This document shows positions 10,101-22,651 of a DNA stretch of 64,000 bases, piece by piece (the first letter of the stretch is position 1; each line of letters opens with the position of its first letter). Location of the stretch: the NCBI GenBank assembly GCA_900230115.1, contig LT907983.1:1860001-1924000 (forward strand), in the 5' to 3' direction. The notes under the pieces were generated by a model, which saw nothing but the letters and a program-made list of their open reading frames with translations, did no database searches and was not told the origin of the DNA. The stretch comes from Spirosomataceae bacterium TFI 002 (GTDB taxonomy: Bacteria > Bacteroidota > Bacteroidia > Cytophagales > Spirosomataceae). A program made the position numbers and the translations under genes.

Positions 10101-13100
10101 ACACTTAATATTAATAGCGATGATACTGACGAAGCAGTTTATAATGTTAGTATTTCGGGAACAGGGTTTTCTGGCAGTGTGGTTCGATGGGTGAATAATG
10201 AAAGTGCTACCAGACCATCTACTGTGGTGGTGGATGGTGTAACTTATAGTACTGCAGCAACGACGTATACCACAATTCAAGCAGCGATAACCGCCGCGGC
10301 CAATAACGATATTGTCTATGTTACAAATGGTACCTACAGAAACCCCAATGAAGCTACTTCCACGGAGTGTAGTCTTTTTGGTACAGCTCAGGACTTAAGC
10401 CTATATCTTAATGTTTATGAAAAAGGTATAACCATAACATCTGAAACGGGTGACTATTGTTCTTCAAATGCTAGGCTAGTTGGTTACGGAATTAATTTAC
10501 GAGGGGCTGATAATACAGTGATTCAAGGACTTCATCTTGATAGTGTTCGAGTTAATGCTTTTTGGAACTCTAACTGTTGTGACTATGACCCTGCAGTTAA
10601 TGTCAAAATTCTAAAAAACAAAATTACCAATACAAGAGGACATGGAATTAAGACTGATAGTCCCGCTAGTAGCGGCTTTGGTGCTTATTCTGTAGACAAA
10701 CAGGCTTGGGATATTACTGGAAACTACTTTGAAAATATTGGCTTTTATAATGGCAGTGGTCATTGTTTAACTCCTATGAACGTTTCCGGTATCTGGATTG
10801 GCGATGCAGGCTCAAGTATACTTATTAAAGATAATGCAATAATAAACACCAAATGGGCGGCAATCTTGGCAGATGGCTATGGCGGAGGTTCCTATTTAGC
10901 CGATGGGGGAGCCTTGACGGTATCAGGAAACACCATAAATCAAACAATTGACGCGGGAATTCAGATCGGTTTTAGTTCAAATAGCAATACTTTTTATTAC
11001 CCTACAAATGCCTACATTTCAAATAATACAATTACCAATGCCAATACAAGTCAAAAAGTAGGCATTGGGGCAATTACACTACTTCAAAGTGATGTTAAAG
11101 GTGTTCATATTACAAATAATGATATATCTAATTCCTTTAATGGTCTTGCCATTGAGATAGCGGGTTGGGAAGACTCTCCTGATGTCACTTTTGTCAATAA
11201 CAATAATTTCTATAACCTCACCAGTGGAAGTTATGGTGTTACACACATTGCCGGTATAGCTCCAAATGGCTTTTATGGAGCAGCTGATAACCTTGGAAAA
11301 TATAATTTTGAGAATAATTATTGGGGATCATCTAACGGACCAAATTACGCTACAAATTCTGGAGGGACAGGTGTAGGTCTTTTTAAAGAAACTACAATAA
11401 AAGGCAGTGGAGGTAGTGCCATGGTATACTCTTCTGGAGATTTTGATTTTTTGCCATTTTCTACCTCGGCTAATGCAGTAAATTCAGTAACTCCTCAAAG
11501 TTGCTCATCACCAGAAATTAATGTAAAAGGAAACGGTCAAGACATTGCAGATGGTGATACCTCTCCAAGAACAGCAGATAATACTGATTTTGGTTCTCAA
11601 AGTGTAAGTTCAGGGACTATCGTCAAAACGTTTACCATTGAAAATACCGGAACAGGTGCCTTAAGCTTAACCGGAAACCCAAATAAAGTTACTATTACCG
11701 GAGCCAACGCCGGAGATTTTACGGTAACGGCACAACCAACTTCGCCAGTAGCGGCTAGTGGAAGCACTACTTTCCAAGTCACTTTTGACCCTACGGCGAC
11801 AGGTTTAAGAGAAGCAACTGTAAGCATTGCCAATGATGACTCAGACGAGAATCCTTATACATTTGCCGTTCGGGGAACGGGAACGGATGTTTGTACCCCT
11901 GTTGCTACCACCACCGAACTATTAACCTGGACTGGTGCCAAAAACACCACATGGAACGATGCCTGCAACTGGTCACCAAATGGCATTCCAACGGCTACGA
12001 ACGATGTGGTGATACCATCTGGTACAGCCAACAGCCCAACCATTGCCGCAAGTACAGCCGCCAATGCCAAGAGTGTTCATGTGCAAACCGGGGCAATATT
12101 TAACATTGCCAGTACAGGTAGTTTGACTATTAATAATTCAAGGGATTTTAGTGGGATTTCATCAGCCATCTACAACCAAGGCACGGTAGAAAACAGCGGA
12201 AGTCTAGTTTTAGGGAATTCCGCATCAGTTGGTTTCTATGGTCTTCAGAATTTGAATATTTTCAACAATAATGCAGGCGGGGAGCTTAAAATTGACAACT
12301 CATATTTAAGTGGTCTTTATAATCGCTCCGGTACGTTTACGAATACAGGAACAATAAACATTGGGGCAAACGCCAGTGCAGGGAGTAATGGTTTACATAA
12401 CTCAGCAATATTCAACAACAATGCAGGTGGTGATATAAGTATTGATAGGTCAGGTTCAAAAGGGCTTTATAATGACTCCATTTTTACAAATGCCGCTGTG
12501 ATAACAATAGGAGGCAACGCAAGTGTAGGTAGTAATGGCATATCCAATGATGGAACTTTTAACAACGCAACTGGTGGGGAAATCAATATGGACAATTCAA
12601 CTTCCAGCGGGCTTTTTAATCGCAGCACGTTTACTAATATGGCTGTGATGAGGGTCGGAGCCAACGCAAGTATAGGACTTAACGGAATACTTAACGATGC
12701 AATATTCAACAACAATGCTGGGGGAGAGCTCAATATTGACAATTCAACGGCAAGTGGTATTCATAATCGCTTCGGTACGATTACGAATACAGCAAAAATG
12801 ACAATTGGAGCAAACGCAAGTGTAGGGAACTCTGGCTTAAATAACGATGCAACTTTCAAAAATAATGCTGGAGGCGAGATCAATATTGACAAATCAATTT
12901 TAAGAGCGATTTATAACAATATCGGCACGTTTACCAATTCAGCGAAGATAACGATTGGAGCCAACGCAAATGTAGGAAATTATGGTTTAGACAACCGTGC
13001 AACTTTCAATAATAACACGGGTGGAGAGATCAATATTGACAACTCGACTTTAAGAGGAATTTATAACGATTCTGGCACGTTTACAAATGCGGCTATGATA

Positions 13101-16100
13101 AACGTTGGAGCAAACGCAAGCGTAGGGGAGTATGGCTTATTTAACAGGGCTACTTTCAATAATAATAATTGCGGAGAGGTATTGATGAAGCAAGGGAGGT
13201 TATTTGTTGCATCTGAAAGTACTTATACTAATAATGGCTATACTTTTGTGTCTAATGAACTTTCAAACGACGGAACTTTTACCAATAATGGTGTTTTAAA
13301 ATACGGTTCAACTACTGGAACTGCTATCGCCAATGCCACCAACCCGTCAATCATTGTCAATAATGACCCAACGCCAATATTTACTTACGGGGGAACGTAT
13401 AATGGAACAGTGAATGGTATTTATACCAATGAGGGAGCTAGCGTTTCGGCAGGGACATTCACGGCACCTAATACTTTTACGCCATCTGGTTCTTTGCCTT
13501 CTGGTTCTCAGACTCTTTATGCCAAAATTACACCGAGTGGCTGTACAGAGGCTCACGTAGTGCCGTTTACTTATGTTAACTGCACTGCTTCCGCAACTAT
13601 TTCTTATTCAGCTCCATCATTCTGTGTATCGTCTTCTAAGCAAAGTGTTACTTTAACAGGTACCACAGGTGGCGGATTTACGTCTTCACCAGCAGGTTTG
13701 ACGCTAAATGGAACTACAGGTGAGATTACTCCATCCACTAGTTCTGCAGGACTTTATACCGTAGCGTACACCATCGCAGCAAGTGGAGGATGTCCTTCGG
13801 TAACTACTACGGCGAGTGTCACCATTAATTCGCTAGATAACGCAGGTTTTAATTATGGAGCAGCATCTTATTGTGTAAATTCAGTTGACCCAACGCCATC
13901 AATTACAGGAGTAGCAGGTGGGACATTTAACAGTACAGCAGGTTTAAGTATCAATACAACAACAGGAGCAATAGATGTCTCAGCAAGTACACCGGGGACT
14001 TATACCGTAACGTATACGACTGCTGGCTCTTGTCCAAATGATTCGGATGTAAGTGTAACAATAACCGCATTGGATGATGCCAGTTTCAGTTACGGTTCAG
14101 CATCTTATTGTGTAGATGCCTCTGACCCAACGCCAACGATTACAGGCGAATCAGGCGGTGCATTTAGTAGTACAGCAGGTTTAAGTATTAATGCAAGTAC
14201 AGGTCAAATAGATGTATCAACAAGCACGCCAGGCACTTATTCAGTTACGTATACGGTAGCAGCATCAGGAGGTTGTGCATCAGCCACGGCGACTACTTCG
14301 GTAACCATTTCTAGTAATCCATCTGCCACAATTGCTTATGCAGGTTCTCCTTATTGTAGCTCTGCATCGTCAGCAGCGGTGACTTTAACAGGTACAACAG
14401 GTGGTGGATTTACATCTGCACCAGAAGGATTGGTGATCAACAGCTCCACAGGGCAAATAACACCTTCTAGCAGTACAGCAGGTGTTTACACTGTCACATA
14501 TACAGTTGCAGCTTCCGGTGGTTGTAATGCTGCTACTGCGACTACTTCGGTAGCCATTTCCAATAATCCATCTGCCACAATTGTTTATGCAGGTTCTCCT
14601 TATTGTAGTTCTGCATCGTCAGCAGCGGTGACTTTAACAGGTACAACAGGTGGTGGATTTACATCTGCACCAGAAGGATTGGTGATCAACAGCACCACAG
14701 GGCAAATAACACCTTCTAGCAGTACAGCAGGTGTTTACACTGTCACATATACAGTTGCAGCTTCGGGTGGTTGTAATGCTGCTACTGCGACTACTTCGGT
14801 AACCATTTCCAATAATCCATCTGCCACAATTGCTTATGCAGGTTCTCCTTATTGTAGTTCTGCATCGTCAGCAGCGGTGACTTTAACAGGTACAACAGGT
14901 GGTGGATTTACATCTGCACCAGAAGGATTGGTGATCAACAGCACCACAGGGCAAATAACACCTTCTAGCAGTACAGCAGGTGTTTACACTGTCACATATA
15001 CAGTTGCAGCTTCGGGTGGTTGTAATGCTGCTACTGCGACTACTTCGGTAACCATTTCCAATAATCCTTCTGCCACAATTGCTTATGCAGGTTCTCCTTA
15101 TTGTAGTTCTGCATCGTCAGCAGCGGTGACTTTAACAGGTACAACTGGAGGTGGATTTACATCTGCACCAGAAGGATTGGTGATCAACAGCTCCACAGGG
15201 CAAATAACACCTTCTAGCAGTACAGCAGGGGTTTACACTGTCACATATACAGTAGCAGCTTCCGGTGGTTGTAATGCTGCTACTGCGACTACTTCGGTAA
15301 CCATTTCCAATAATCCTTCTGCCACAATTGCTTATGCAGGTTCTCCTTATTGTAGTTCTGCATCGTCAGCAGCGGTGACTTTAACAGGTACAACTGGAGG
15401 TGGATTTACATCTGCACCAGAAGGATTGGTGATCAACAGCTCCACAGGGCAAATAACACCTTCTAGCAGTACAGCAGGTGTTTACACTGTCACATATACA
15501 GTTGCAGCTTCCGGTGGTTGTAATGCTGCTACTGCGACTACTTCGGTAGCCATTTCCAATAATCCATCTGCCACAATTGTTTATGCAGGTTCTCCTTATT
15601 GTAGTTCTGCATCGTCAGCAGCGGTGACTTTAACAGGTACAACAGGTGGTGGATTTACATCTGCACCAGAAGGATTGGTGATCAACAGCACCACAGGGCA
15701 AATAACAACTTCTAGCAGTACAGCAGGTGTTTACACTGTCACATATACAGTTGCAGCTTCGGGTGGTTGTAATGCTGCTACTGCGACTACTTCGGTAACC
15801 ATTTCCAATAATCCATCTGCCACAATTGCTTATGCAGGTTCTCCTTATTGTAGCTCTGCATCGTCAGCAGCGGTAACCTTAACAGGTACAACAGGAGGTG
15901 GATTTACATCTGCACCAGAAGGATTGGTGATCAACAGCACCACAGGGCAAATAACAACTTCTAGCAGTACAGCAGGTGTTTACACTGTCACATATACAGT
16001 TGCAGCTTCCGGTGGTTGTAATGCTGCTACTGCGACTACTTCGGTAACCATTTCCAATAATCCATCTGCCACAATTGCTTATGCAGGTTCTCCTTATTGT

Positions 16101-18275
16101 AGCTCTGCATCGTCAGCAGCGGTGACCTTAACAGGTACAACAGGAGGTGGATTTACATCTGCACCAGAAGGATTGGTGATCAACAGCACCACAGGGCAAA
16201 TAACAACTTCTAGCAGTACAGCAGGTGTTTACACTGTCACATATACAGTTGCAGCTTCCGGTGGTTGTAATGCTGCTACTGCGACTACTTCGGTAACCAT
16301 TTCCAATAATCCTTCTGCCACAATTGCTTATGCAGGTTCTCCTTATTGTAGCTCTGCATCGTCAGCAGCGGTGACTTTAACAGGTACAACAGGTGGTGGA
16401 TTTACATCTGCACCAGAAGGATTGGTGATCAATAGCACCACAGGGCAAATAACACCTTCTAGCAGTACAGCAGGTGTTTACACTGTTACATATACAGTAG
16501 CAGCTTCCGGCGGTTGTAATGCTGCTACTGCGACTACTTCGGTAACCATTTCCAATAATCCATCTGCCACAATTGTTTATGCAGGTTCTCCTTATTGTAG
16601 TTCTGCATCGTCAGCAGCGGTGACTTTAACAGGTACAACAGGTGGTGGATTTACATCTGCACCAGAAGGATTGGTGATCAACAGCTCCACAGGGCAAATA
16701 ACACCTTCTAGCAGTACAGCAGGTGTTTACACTGTCACATATACAGTTGCAGCTTCCGGTGGTTGTAATGCTGCTACTGCGACTACTTCGGTAACCATTT
16801 CCAATAATCCTTCTGCCACAATTGCTTATGCAGGTTCTCCTTATTGTAGCTCTGCATCGTCAGCAGCGGTAACCTTAACAGGTACAACTGGAGGTGGATT
16901 TACGTCTTCACCAGAAGGATTGGTGATCAACAGCACCACAGGACAAATAACACCTTCTAGCAGTACAGCAGGTGTTTACACTGTCACATATACAGTTGCA
17001 GCTTCCGGTGGTTGTAATGCTGCTACTGCGACTACTTCGGTAACCATTAATTCTCTAGATAATGCGGGCTTTAATTATTCAGCTGCATCTTACTGTGTGA
17101 GTGCTTCTGACCCTACGCCAACAATTACAGGAGTAGCAGGCGGAACATTCAGTAGTACAGCAGGTTTAAGTATCAATGGCTCAACAGGTCAGATAAATGT
17201 ATCAGCAAGCACGCCAGGCACTTATTTAATAACTTATACCTCAACAGGTGCTTGTTCAAACAGTTCGAATGTAAGTGTTACTATAAACTCACTGCCCGTT
17301 CCTCTTATCTCAGGAAATGCCAATCTAACTTGTGCAACTACTTCGGTGACTAGAACGGCTTCAGGTGGTAACTCATACGCTTGGTCGGGACCAAATTCTT
17401 TCTCTGCTAATACTGCTCTTGCAAATATGACTACTCCGGGTACTTACTCTGTAACCGTTACTGATACAAATGGTTGTGTTGCTTCTGCTACTACTGCCGT
17501 GACTCAAGATGCTTCTGTGCCAATTGCCAGTATCACAGGAAATGCCAATCTAACATGTACTACATCTTCGGTCACTAGAACGGCTTCAGGTGGAACATCA
17601 TATTCGTGGTCAAACGGACTAGGAAATAATCCAGTTGCAACAATAACTGCTCCGGGTACTTATAGCGTGACGGTAACAGCTGCAAATGGATGTTCTGCCA
17701 TAGCTACCACAATGGTAACTCAAGAGTCGGTTGCCATACAAAGTCAACCTAAGAGTGTCTCCTTGTGCCAAGGGAATCATGCTGAATTTACAGTGCAAGC
17801 AACTGGTAGCGGACTGACTTACAAATGGCAAGTAGACACTGGAGGGGGATTTGCAGATATCACAGATGACCAGGTGTACTCAGGCTCCTCATCAGCTAAT
17901 CTGCAATTATCCTTCCCTGCTCAATCATATAGTGGATATACCTACCGATGTAAAATAAGTAGTAATGCATGCTTCATTAACTCGCAAGAAGCAACTTTAA
18001 CTGTTCAGGTTTCTGGGGAAGCAATTTCGATCGTTCACTCTTCTACTATTAGTGGCGTGGTCAACTCTCAAGCAGTAGCTTATGGTGTTGCCATCAACAA
18101 AAATCTCGCTACTTCACGTGTCGACTTTAAAGCTGGTAACTCCATTGAACTCAGACCAGGTTTTGAAACTGATCCCGGGGCAGTCTTTTCTGCAAAAATC
18201 CAAAATGCATGTCAAAGCAATTCGGGTACAAACGCAGGAAATAACTCCGGTATTCCTGAAGAATTAATTAAGTAA
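7134..18275 (+). CDS. Giant modular surface protein (ELWxxDGT repeats, beta-helix, 11 identical Ig-like repeats, 3-coathanger stack)
   Basis: This is a 3,713-residue secreted protein with a long signal peptide (cleaved after VKAQ, about residue 39). Modules in order are: 17 ELWxxDGT-type repeats (about 45-890), recognisable by ELWK(T/S)DGTxxGT; choice-of-anchor D (about 893-1010); a right-handed beta-helix (about 1018-1455); a second choice-of-anchor D (about 1460-1582); a WTGA...CNW module (from about 1593); six 50-residue NNNAGGEI repeats; Ig/PKD-like domains, of which 11 consecutive copies are nearly identical 83-residue units (about 2396-3308); two NLTC...TASGG domains; an Ig domain with KWQ...YRCK; and a 3-coathanger stack ending in a short tail IPEELIK. 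It is likely exported through the outer membrane and displayed as an adhesin. Start-codon choice is supported by the signal peptide and an upstream -7 box. The next gene, a T9SS type A protein, follows within 30 bp. Confidence 0.88.
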   Translation: MKNIYRIVLPNRDLFKVLWPSIVFLQALLILSVSNVKAQTPEFLGNLNNSPYIYSSHPSSFTTVGNTVFFAAKNHLGTELWKTDGTASGTVMVSDINQDPTSSYQQNTNSDITEMVSFNNILYFAADDYFHGKELWRSDGTPNGTYMVKDIRAGSADANPTSLYVHNNLLYFSARGTDGERLWKSDGTESGTVSISGQGYRPSGFASLSNYLVYSADRSDPLVVPSGTSNRELFASDGTTTYLLADIRSGIVSSSPSELTAFNNVVYFTGNDASTYGSEVWKTTGISGGTSNFVDINPGSEWSTPRGYTEFSGHLYFTAGNGTDGREIYRTDGTVGGTIKVKDINPSGSSDPIAYTVFNGSLYFLATDGTNTGIWKTNGTSAGTSFVSSVDYTFSTKFYKTSTALYFTIYNSPQYELWKTDGTSGGTSMVSSFDYISEVYTHNDNIFLSIDDGINGTELWKSDGTSGGTSLLKDIYSDNLGSNPGFFTTIGNKSFFGAVSGSNSGIYKTDGTSGGTSLVKAVGDYHISTLFNFNNGLLFWGGNSYTGYELWKSDGTNAGTVQVKELKTGSQSGGPSDFILFNNEAYFSANGDNVGLELFKTDGTTAGTDIILDIVSGTQSSYPSDFKLFNSALYFQAGGYYDKKLYKTDGTSAGTVLVKDIIISDKMIELNGNLIISAYDTGNNSELWKSDGTTGGTVLLKEINTTGSSTPSELTKVGNQVFFVANDGVNGKELWKTDGTASGTVLVKNINSGSNDSNPSKLIDFNGTLFFIANSSSTPGVYDYDLWKSNGTSSGTVKVFDLNLPGFSPKIDNFIVQGNNLYFSGNTSQSIKNLWKTDGTTAGTMQVSTGTHQSYLSPTNIAKFGNSLVFGGYHELYGQEPFIYLSPNLSLDPEINLKGRNISILDGDTSPTTRDDTNLGRQFTSAGSITKTYTIENTGIGTLNISSVTVIGGNAADFTLTQPASTVVAGGTTTFTVTFNPSADGTRTTTLNINSDDTDEAVYNVSISGTGFSGSVVRWVNNESATRPSTVVVDGVTYSTAATTYTTIQAAITAAANNDIVYVTNGTYRNPNEATSTECSLFGTAQDLSLYLNVYEKGITITSETGDYCSSNARLVGYGINLRGADNTVIQGLHLDSVRVNAFWNSNCCDYDPAVNVKILKNKITNTRGHGIKTDSPASSGFGAYSVDKQAWDITGNYFENIGFYNGSGHCLTPMNVSGIWIGDAGSSILIKDNAIINTKWAAILADGYGGGSYLADGGALTVSGNTINQTIDAGIQIGFSSNSNTFYYPTNAYISNNTITNANTSQKVGIGAITLLQSDVKGVHITNNDISNSFNGLAIEIAGWEDSPDVTFVNNNNFYNLTSGSYGVTHIAGIAPNGFYGAADNLGKYNFENNYWGSSNGPNYATNSGGTGVGLFKETTIKGSGGSAMVYSSGDFDFLPFSTSANAVNSVTPQSCSSPEINVKGNGQDIADGDTSPRTADNTDFGSQSVSSGTIVKTFTIENTGTGALSLTGNPNKVTITGANAGDFTVTAQPTSPVAASGSTTFQVTFDPTATGLREATVSIANDDSDENPYTFAVRGTGTDVCTPVATTTELLTWTGAKNTTWNDACNWSPNGIPTATNDVVIPSGTANSPTIAASTAANAKSVHVQTGAIFNIASTGSLTINNSRDFSGISSAIYNQGTVENSGSLVLGNSASVGFYGLQNLNIFNNNAGGELKIDNSYLSGLYNRSGTFTNTGTINIGANASAGSNGLHNSAIFNNNAGGDISIDRSGSKGLYNDSIFTNAAVITIGGNASVGSNGISNDGTFNNATGGEINMDNSTSSGLFNRSTFTNMAVMRVGANASIGLNGILNDAIFNNNAGGELNIDNSTASGIHNRFGTITNTAKMTIGANASVGNSGLNNDATFKNNAGGEINIDKSILRAIYNNIGTFTNSAKITIGANANVGNYGLDNRATFNNNTGGEINIDNSTLRGIYNDSGTFTNAAMINVGANASVGEYGLFNRATFNNNNCGEVLMKQGRLFVASESTYTNNGYTFVSNELSNDGTFTNNGVLKYGSTTGTAIANATNPSIIVNNDPTPIFTYGGTYNGTVNGIYTNEGASVSAGTFTAPNTFTPSGSLPSGSQTLYAKITPSGCTEAHVVPFTYVNCTASATISYSAPSFCVSSSKQSVTLTGTTGGGFTSSPAGLTLNGTTGEITPSTSSAGLYTVAYTIAASGGCPSVTTTASVTINSLDNAGFNYGAASYCVNSVDPTPSITGVAGGTFNSTAGLSINTTTGAIDVSASTPGTYTVTYTTAGSCPNDSDVSVTITALDDASFSYGSASYCVDASDPTPTITGESGGAFSSTAGLSINASTGQIDVSTSTPGTYSVTYTVAASGGCASATATTSVTISSNPSATIAYAGSPYCSSASSAAVTLTGTTGGGFTSAPEGLVINSSTGQITPSSSTAGVYTVTYTVAASGGCNAATATTSVAISNNPSATIVYAGSPYCSSASSAAVTLTGTTGGGFTSAPEGLVINSTTGQITPSSSTAGVYTVTYTVAASGGCNAATATTSVTISNNPSATIAYAGSPYCSSASSAAVTLTGTTGGGFTSAPEGLVINSTTGQITPSSSTAGVYTVTYTVAASGGCNAATATTSVTISNNPSATIAYAGSPYCSSASSAAVTLTGTTGGGFTSAPEGLVINSSTGQITPSSSTAGVYTVTYTVAASGGCNAATATTSVTISNNPSATIAYAGSPYCSSASSAAVTLTGTTGGGFTSAPEGLVINSSTGQITPSSSTAGVYTVTYTVAASGGCNAATATTSVAISNNPSATIVYAGSPYCSSASSAAVTLTGTTGGGFTSAPEGLVINSTTGQITTSSSTAGVYTVTYTVAASGGCNAATATTSVTISNNPSATIAYAGSPYCSSASSAAVTLTGTTGGGFTSAPEGLVINSTTGQITTSSSTAGVYTVTYTVAASGGCNAATATTSVTISNNPSATIAYAGSPYCSSASSAAVTLTGTTGGGFTSAPEGLVINSTTGQITTSSSTAGVYTVTYTVAASGGCNAATATTSVTISNNPSATIAYAGSPYCSSASSAAVTLTGTTGGGFTSAPEGLVINSTTGQITPSSSTAGVYTVTYTVAASGGCNAATATTSVTISNNPSATIVYAGSPYCSSASSAAVTLTGTTGGGFTSAPEGLVINSSTGQITPSSSTAGVYTVTYTVAASGGCNAATATTSVTISNNPSATIAYAGSPYCSSASSAAVTLTGTTGGGFTSSPEGLVINSTTGQITPSSSTAGVYTVTYTVAASGGCNAATATTSVTINSLDNAGFNYSAASYCVSASDPTPTITGVAGGTFSSTAGLSINGSTGQINVSASTPGTYLITYTSTGACSNSSNVSVTINSLPVPLISGNANLTCATTSVTRTASGGNSYAWSGPNSFSANTALANMTTPGTYSVTVTDTNGCVASATTAVTQDASVPIASITGNANLTCTTSSVTRTASGGTSYSWSNGLGNNPVATITAPGTYSVTVTAANGCSAIATTMVTQESVAIQSQPKSVSLCQGNHAEFTVQATGSGLTYKWQVDTGGGFADITDDQVYSGSSSANLQLSFPAQSYSGYTYRCKISSNACFINSQEATLTVQVSGEAISIVHSSTISGVVNSQAVAYGVAINKNLATSRVDFKAGNSIELRPGFETDPGAVFSAKIQNACQSNSGTNAGNNSGIPEELIK
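12261..13154 (+). repeat. Six imperfect ~149-bp tandem repeats (NNNAGGEI module)
   Basis: Six in-frame units of 49-50 codons each start with FNNNAGGE-like residues and continue through an IDNS, a GxxN and an IGANASVG motif. Related, more degenerate copies are present in the proteins at 23452 and 27890, so this is a shared module rather than a local accident. Confidence 0.8.
14321..17059 (+). repeat. Eleven tandem 249-bp repeats (83-residue Ig-like units)
   Basis: Unit starts fall exactly every 249 bp at 14321, 14570, 14819, 15068, 15317, 15566, 15815, 16064, 16313, 16562 and 16811. Units differ only at a few sites, for example ITPS/ITTS, NSST/NSTT, AIAY/TIVY and SVTIS/SVAIS. Diverged relatives flank the array on both sides. 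High DNA identity points to recent expansion or homogenisation, and copy number may differ between strains or assemblies. Confidence 0.95.
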
Positions 18276-18301
18276 TAATGGCTTTTAAAAATCTCATACA
18301 A

Positions 18302-19768
18302 ATGAAAAAAACAATTTTCCTTTCCATAGTTTTTGTTGGTCTACTGCTTGATTCTTTTGCGACCACATTGATCACAAGTGTTGCTCAAGTAAGCAACTCC
18401 ACCAACCTCAAAGTAGATTGGGGAGAAACAGACGTTAACATCAGTGACCCAGGAACTAGCCTGCATAAGTACAAGCTTATCTATAAACCATCAGGAGGTT
18501 CTGCAACCACAATAGATAATATCTCAAGCGGGTCAAGGTCATATACCATCAATAATTTAACGCCTGGCACCTACGAAGTTGAACTCATTGAGGTCATTAG
18601 AATTCAAGTCCCTCCTACCCCATTTTCTCCTCCTTATGTGGACAATGAAAGTTCTTCTGGGGTACAGTCAGCTTCCATTATGTCATTGAATGCAGCTCCC
18701 GTGGCTCGCTGCTCCAATAGAACGCTTTCTGTAGGTGATGGCACAACAGTTAATCTTTGGGGATATCAGGCCGGTGAAGGTTCTACTGACCCAAACGGCG
18801 ATCCTTTAACTTTTAGCTTATATCCAGAAGGTCCCTATGGGGTAGGAAACCATATGATAGAACTGACAGTAAGCGACCCTGATGGTTTAAATTCTAAATG
18901 TTATTTTACACTTACTGTGATAGATAATACTCCTCCAGTGGTTCTGGCAAAAAATGCAGTGATATTTATCAAAGCCAATGGATATACTGAGCTAAACATA
19001 GAAGATGTTGATGACAGGTCCTACGACAACGTGAGCTGGGTTCACAAAACCATTAGCAAGAGGTTATTTACTTGTGAAGATGTAGGTTTCAATAGTGTTA
19101 CACTTACTGTAACCGACGAAAATGGAAATGCTGCTTCTAAGCAAGTCACTGTTCAGGTTGTAGATAATACCGAGCCTTATATCATTGATAAACCATTAAC
19201 TTTATATGCTGACGAAAATGGGGTAGCCATTCTTTCGCAATCAATTATTGATACACTAGTTTACGACAATTGTGGACTTCAAAAAGTAGTGGTTTCTAAA
19301 GATACTTTTAACCTCGCTAACCCATCGGACAGCCTTACAATCATTGCAACTGATAAAAGTGGGAATGTATCTGCAAAAAAAATCTTAGTTACGGTTTTAG
19401 AATCCGCCTCAAAAACCGAGACCCAAAACTTCATTATCAACATAGCAAATAAAGAAGCCTTTAAAAGTCCATATTCACTCCAAAACTTTAGTTTAAATTC
19501 GACTCAAGAGAGTGATTTGGTGAACGAAAACTTTGGTAATAAAATTAGTTTTGGCCCTAACCCTAGCAGTGGTATAGTCAATTTCCAAATGCCCAATAAT
19601 TTCGAAAAAATTATTTTATACAAAGCTGATGGGCAAGAGGTACCTGTAAACATTGCTAACCAAAACAGCTCTTTTCAGCTCAACTTACAAGACCTACAAA
19701 ACGGATTATACATCCTTAAACTCCAAGACTCAAACTCCAATGAAATCATCAAACTGATGAAGTATTGA
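18302..19768 (+). CDS. T9SS type A sorting-domain protein with HYR-like domains (copy 1)
   Basis: An ATG at 18278 would be 2 bp after the giant gene's stop, but the ATG at 18302 starts a proper signal peptide (MKKTIFLSIVFVG). It also gives 488 residues, exactly the length of the paralog at 35857. The body holds a fibronectin-like segment (YKLIYKPSGG...YTINNLTPGTYEV, about 35-110) and HYR-type beta-sandwich domains with TVIDNTPPV and VQVVDNTEP motifs. The last 80 residues are a T9SS type A sorting domain (FGPNPSSGIVNF, then GLYILKL). It is co-transcribed with the giant adhesin and is probably its surface partner or anchor (inference). The middle is almost identical to the paralog while the two ends differ. 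Confidence 0.88.
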   Translation: MKKTIFLSIVFVGLLLDSFATTLITSVAQVSNSTNLKVDWGETDVNISDPGTSLHKYKLIYKPSGGSATTIDNISSGSRSYTINNLTPGTYEVELIEVIRIQVPPTPFSPPYVDNESSSGVQSASIMSLNAAPVARCSNRTLSVGDGTTVNLWGYQAGEGSTDPNGDPLTFSLYPEGPYGVGNHMIELTVSDPDGLNSKCYFTLTVIDNTPPVVLAKNAVIFIKANGYTELNIEDVDDRSYDNVSWVHKTISKRLFTCEDVGFNSVTLTVTDENGNAASKQVTVQVVDNTEPYIIDKPLTLYADENGVAILSQSIIDTLVYDNCGLQKVVVSKDTFNLANPSDSLTIIATDKSGNVSAKKILVTVLESASKTETQNFIINIANKEAFKSPYSLQNFSLNSTQESDLVNENFGNKISFGPNPSSGIVNFQMPNNFEKIILYKADGQEVPVNIANQNSSFQLNLQDLQNGLYILKLQDSNSNEIIKLMKY

Positions 19769-19805
19769 GTTGCTAAATGGGCAGTTTTTAAAATGTTATT
19801 AAACT

Positions 19806-19854
19806 AAACTTTAGGGGTAAAGTTTAAGGTGGGGCTTTAGGGTCCCCTTTTTTT
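19806..19854 (+). terminator. Terminator region after the giant adhesin operon
   Basis: A perfect 8-bp inverted repeat with a GGGG loop (19806-19825) is followed by a short GGGG...CCCC stem (19831-19847) and seven T residues. The second stem with its T-run looks like the functional terminator. Confidence 0.65.
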
Positions 19855-19939
19855 ATATTTATAGGTCATATGAGTAATTCGCCATTTGAATCTGAATTGA
19901 GTAAAAAAACTTATATTCACGCTCGGCGTACTTACTTTA

Positions 19940-22651
19940 ATGACACAACAAGGAATCATCAATGAATTACAAAATGAGCTAGACCTCCTCAAAAAGGCCT
20001 TAGCCATGGAGAAATCTGTTGAAAAGATTCGTTCTAAAACTTTGAGTATAAACCATAGTTGGCAATTTGAGCAAATACCGCTGGCCATTTTTAAGGAGTT
20101 TCGAGCTCTCGATTTAAGTATCCCTGTTATTCATTTTTACAAAAAAGTTGACTTTACATCCAAGGATTTAAGTTTTTGGGAAGTAAAACAAAATGGAAGT
20201 TCTCCATCGATTCAGGAAATTCATTTACCCTTTCAAGATGACATTTGGTTTAATACCATTCATGATCATCATGTACACAATAAGTCAACTTCTTTCGGTC
20301 TAAATAATGAAGAAACTCAGTTTTTAGAAAATTTAAAAAGAGAAATCCCAGAAGCAGCAACTTGCAAAAACTTAAGGGTCTACTTGAGTTTTGCAAGTAA
20401 AACGGGGCTAATGGTTATAGGAAATTCAGCAGAGTCAATAAACAGCGAATTTACGCAGCGTTTTGTACAACTTTTTGAAGAAGCGTACTTCCGCTACTTA
20501 GAGTTATTGAACTCCGAATTGCTGATCAAAAAAGCAGAGATAGAAGCTTCCTTAGAAAACGTACGGGTCAAAGGCATGGCCATGAAAGATACCACTGAGC
20601 TACAAGATTTAGTAAACGAGGTATCGCTTCATTTGAAAAAAAACCAAATAGACATCAACGGAGGCGTTTTTATTTGTATCAATCGTGAAGTTGATAAAGA
20701 TGTTCCGCTGTGGGGTTCTGGTGGGGCAGCAACTTATGTTCAAAAAGCCGTGGTGCCTTATATAGACAATCCCATATTTTTAAACCTCCGCAATGCCATT
20801 GTTAAAAAAACGGCATTTATAGATGAAGTAATTTCAAAAAAAGACAAAATAGCATTCTTCCAGCACCTTTTTAAGCACCATCCTTGGGATAAAGCACCCC
20901 TAGAAGCTCAAGAGAGGATGCTTGCCTTGCCAGGACCTTACGCTAGGGTGGCAACTATTTCCAACAATACCAGCATTTTTATGCTTAACAATGTGGGAAA
21001 GCCCTTTTCCGATTTCGACAAACAGGTCTTAATTCGCTCTGGTGAGGTTTTTGAGCAATTATATACTCGTTTTTTGGACTTACAAAAAGCAGAAGAGCAA
21101 AACATTAAACTACAAGAGTTAGAAGCAACAAAAACCCGATTTTACACCAATATTACTCATGAGTTCCGTACACCATTGACGGTTATTTCGGGCATGGCAA
21201 ATCAAATTGCCGACAACCCAAAAAAATGGCTAGATCAAGGAATGTCAATGATCATTCGCAATTCGGAAAGCTTATTGGTTTTAGTAAATCAAATGCTAGA
21301 CCTAAGTAAACTTGAGAGTGGAAACATGCTGTTTAATACCATTCAAGCAGATATAGCCCCCTACCTCAAATACTTGACAGAAAGCGTTCATTCTCTTGCT
21401 GAAATGAAAAATATCACATTGATTTTCAATTCAGCTGACGAAAAGAAAATGTTGGATTTTGACAAAGATAAAATCCAACAGATTATGCTCAATTTACTCA
21501 CCAATGCGATCAAATTCACACCTGATGGCGGTAAAGTTAATGTAGCTATCAAACTAAAGGCTGAGCAGAAACCCTTGCTTCATATCAGCGTTGAAGACTC
21601 CGGTATTGGTATATCAAACAAGCATATTCCACACATTTTTAATCGTTTTTATCAAGTAGACGACACCAGTACAAGGCAAATTGGAGGATCAGGTATTGGG
21701 CTTGCTTTGGTTAATGAACTTGTACAGCTCACTGGAGGAAGCATTCGAGTAGAAAGTGAGATCAATAAAGGAACCAAATTCAGCATTGAGCTTCCCGTCA
21801 CAAATAAAGCTCCCTTAGACGACTTCAAAGAAATAGAACCTAAACCAAAACTGATAAAGCAAGGTATTTGGCCTAAGGAAATGAACTTGAAAACCAACAA
21901 AGGTTTGCCACAAATTCTTTTAATAGAAGACAGCCCCGATATGGTAACCTATATCGTTTCTTGCCTAGAAAAGGACTTCGAAATTAGATTAGCTAAAAAT
22001 GGGCAAGAAGGGGTCAATATGGCTATGGAATTCATTCCTGATTTAATCATTTCGGATGTCATGATGCCTTTTAAAGATGGTTATGAAGTATGTCACAATT
22101 TAAAAAATGAAATAAAGACAAGCCACATTCCTATCATTTTACTCACCGCCAAAGCTGACTTAGAAAGCAGACTGGAAGGTTTTGAGAAGGGTGCCGATGC
22201 CTATTTGGCAAAACCTTTTCATAGTGAAGAGCTTATCATGCGAATAAGCAAATTGCTGGAATCAAGGAAAAAACTACAAGCTTTTTATCTTTCTCAAATC
22301 GGTAATAGTGCCCAGCTGGTTAATGAGCAAAACCCAGAGAACGAATTCATTCTGAAAATACAAGGAATTATAGAAGATAACCTGCTCCATCAAGAATTTA
22401 ATGTGGAAAGTCTATGCGTTATTATAGGCATATCTCACTCCCAATTACACAGAAAACTAATGGCTTTAGTAGGTATTTCACCCAACAAGTTAATTAATCA
22501 AATTAAGCTGCAAAATGCCAAAAAGTTGCTCGAAAACTCTACCTTAAACATAAGTCAAATTGCTACGAATTCAGGATTTAACGACCCTGGATATTTCAGT
22601 AGAATCTTTAAAAAGGAATTTGGCAAAACTCCGCAAAGTTGGCGTTCCTAA
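19940..22651 (+). CDS. Soluble hybrid histidine kinase / response regulator with AraC-type HTH
   Basis: This 903-residue protein joins sensor, kinase, receiver and DNA-binding output in one chain. The N-terminal 390 residues look like one or two GAF-like cytosolic sensor regions, with no signal peptide and no membrane segment. The kinase core has an H-box THEFRTPLTV (His about 407), an N-box LNLLTNAIKF, and G-boxes EDSGIGIS and GSGIGLALV. The receiver begins ILLIEDSPDM, with phospho-acceptor Asp about 706 in SDVMMP and the conserved Lys in AKPF. The C-terminus is an AraC-type HTH ending in GYFSRIFKKEFGKTP. Most Bacteroidota hybrid two-component regulators sense periplasmic glycans through a beta-propeller. 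This one lacks that region and would sense something inside the cell. Its position between adhesin operons suggests, but does not prove, a role in controlling them. Confidence 0.9.
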   Translation: MTQQGIINELQNELDLLKKALAMEKSVEKIRSKTLSINHSWQFEQIPLAIFKEFRALDLSIPVIHFYKKVDFTSKDLSFWEVKQNGSSPSIQEIHLPFQDDIWFNTIHDHHVHNKSTSFGLNNEETQFLENLKREIPEAATCKNLRVYLSFASKTGLMVIGNSAESINSEFTQRFVQLFEEAYFRYLELLNSELLIKKAEIEASLENVRVKGMAMKDTTELQDLVNEVSLHLKKNQIDINGGVFICINREVDKDVPLWGSGGAATYVQKAVVPYIDNPIFLNLRNAIVKKTAFIDEVISKKDKIAFFQHLFKHHPWDKAPLEAQERMLALPGPYARVATISNNTSIFMLNNVGKPFSDFDKQVLIRSGEVFEQLYTRFLDLQKAEEQNIKLQELEATKTRFYTNITHEFRTPLTVISGMANQIADNPKKWLDQGMSMIIRNSESLLVLVNQMLDLSKLESGNMLFNTIQADIAPYLKYLTESVHSLAEMKNITLIFNSADEKKMLDFDKDKIQQIMLNLLTNAIKFTPDGGKVNVAIKLKAEQKPLLHISVEDSGIGISNKHIPHIFNRFYQVDDTSTRQIGGSGIGLALVNELVQLTGGSIRVESEINKGTKFSIELPVTNKAPLDDFKEIEPKPKLIKQGIWPKEMNLKTNKGLPQILLIEDSPDMVTYIVSCLEKDFEIRLAKNGQEGVNMAMEFIPDLIISDVMMPFKDGYEVCHNLKNEIKTSHIPIILLTAKADLESRLEGFEKGADAYLAKPFHSEELIMRISKLLESRKKLQAFYLSQIGNSAQLVNEQNPENEFILKIQGIIEDNLLHQEFNVESLCVIIGISHSQLHRKLMALVGISPNKLINQIKLQNAKKLLENSTLNISQIATNSGFNDPGYFSRIFKKEFGKTPQSWRS

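Noticed and set aside
14321-17059. Regular 249-bp repeats considered as a CRISPR-like or satellite array
   Set aside because: The units are in frame, have no unique spacers and encode a continuous Ig-like protein array.
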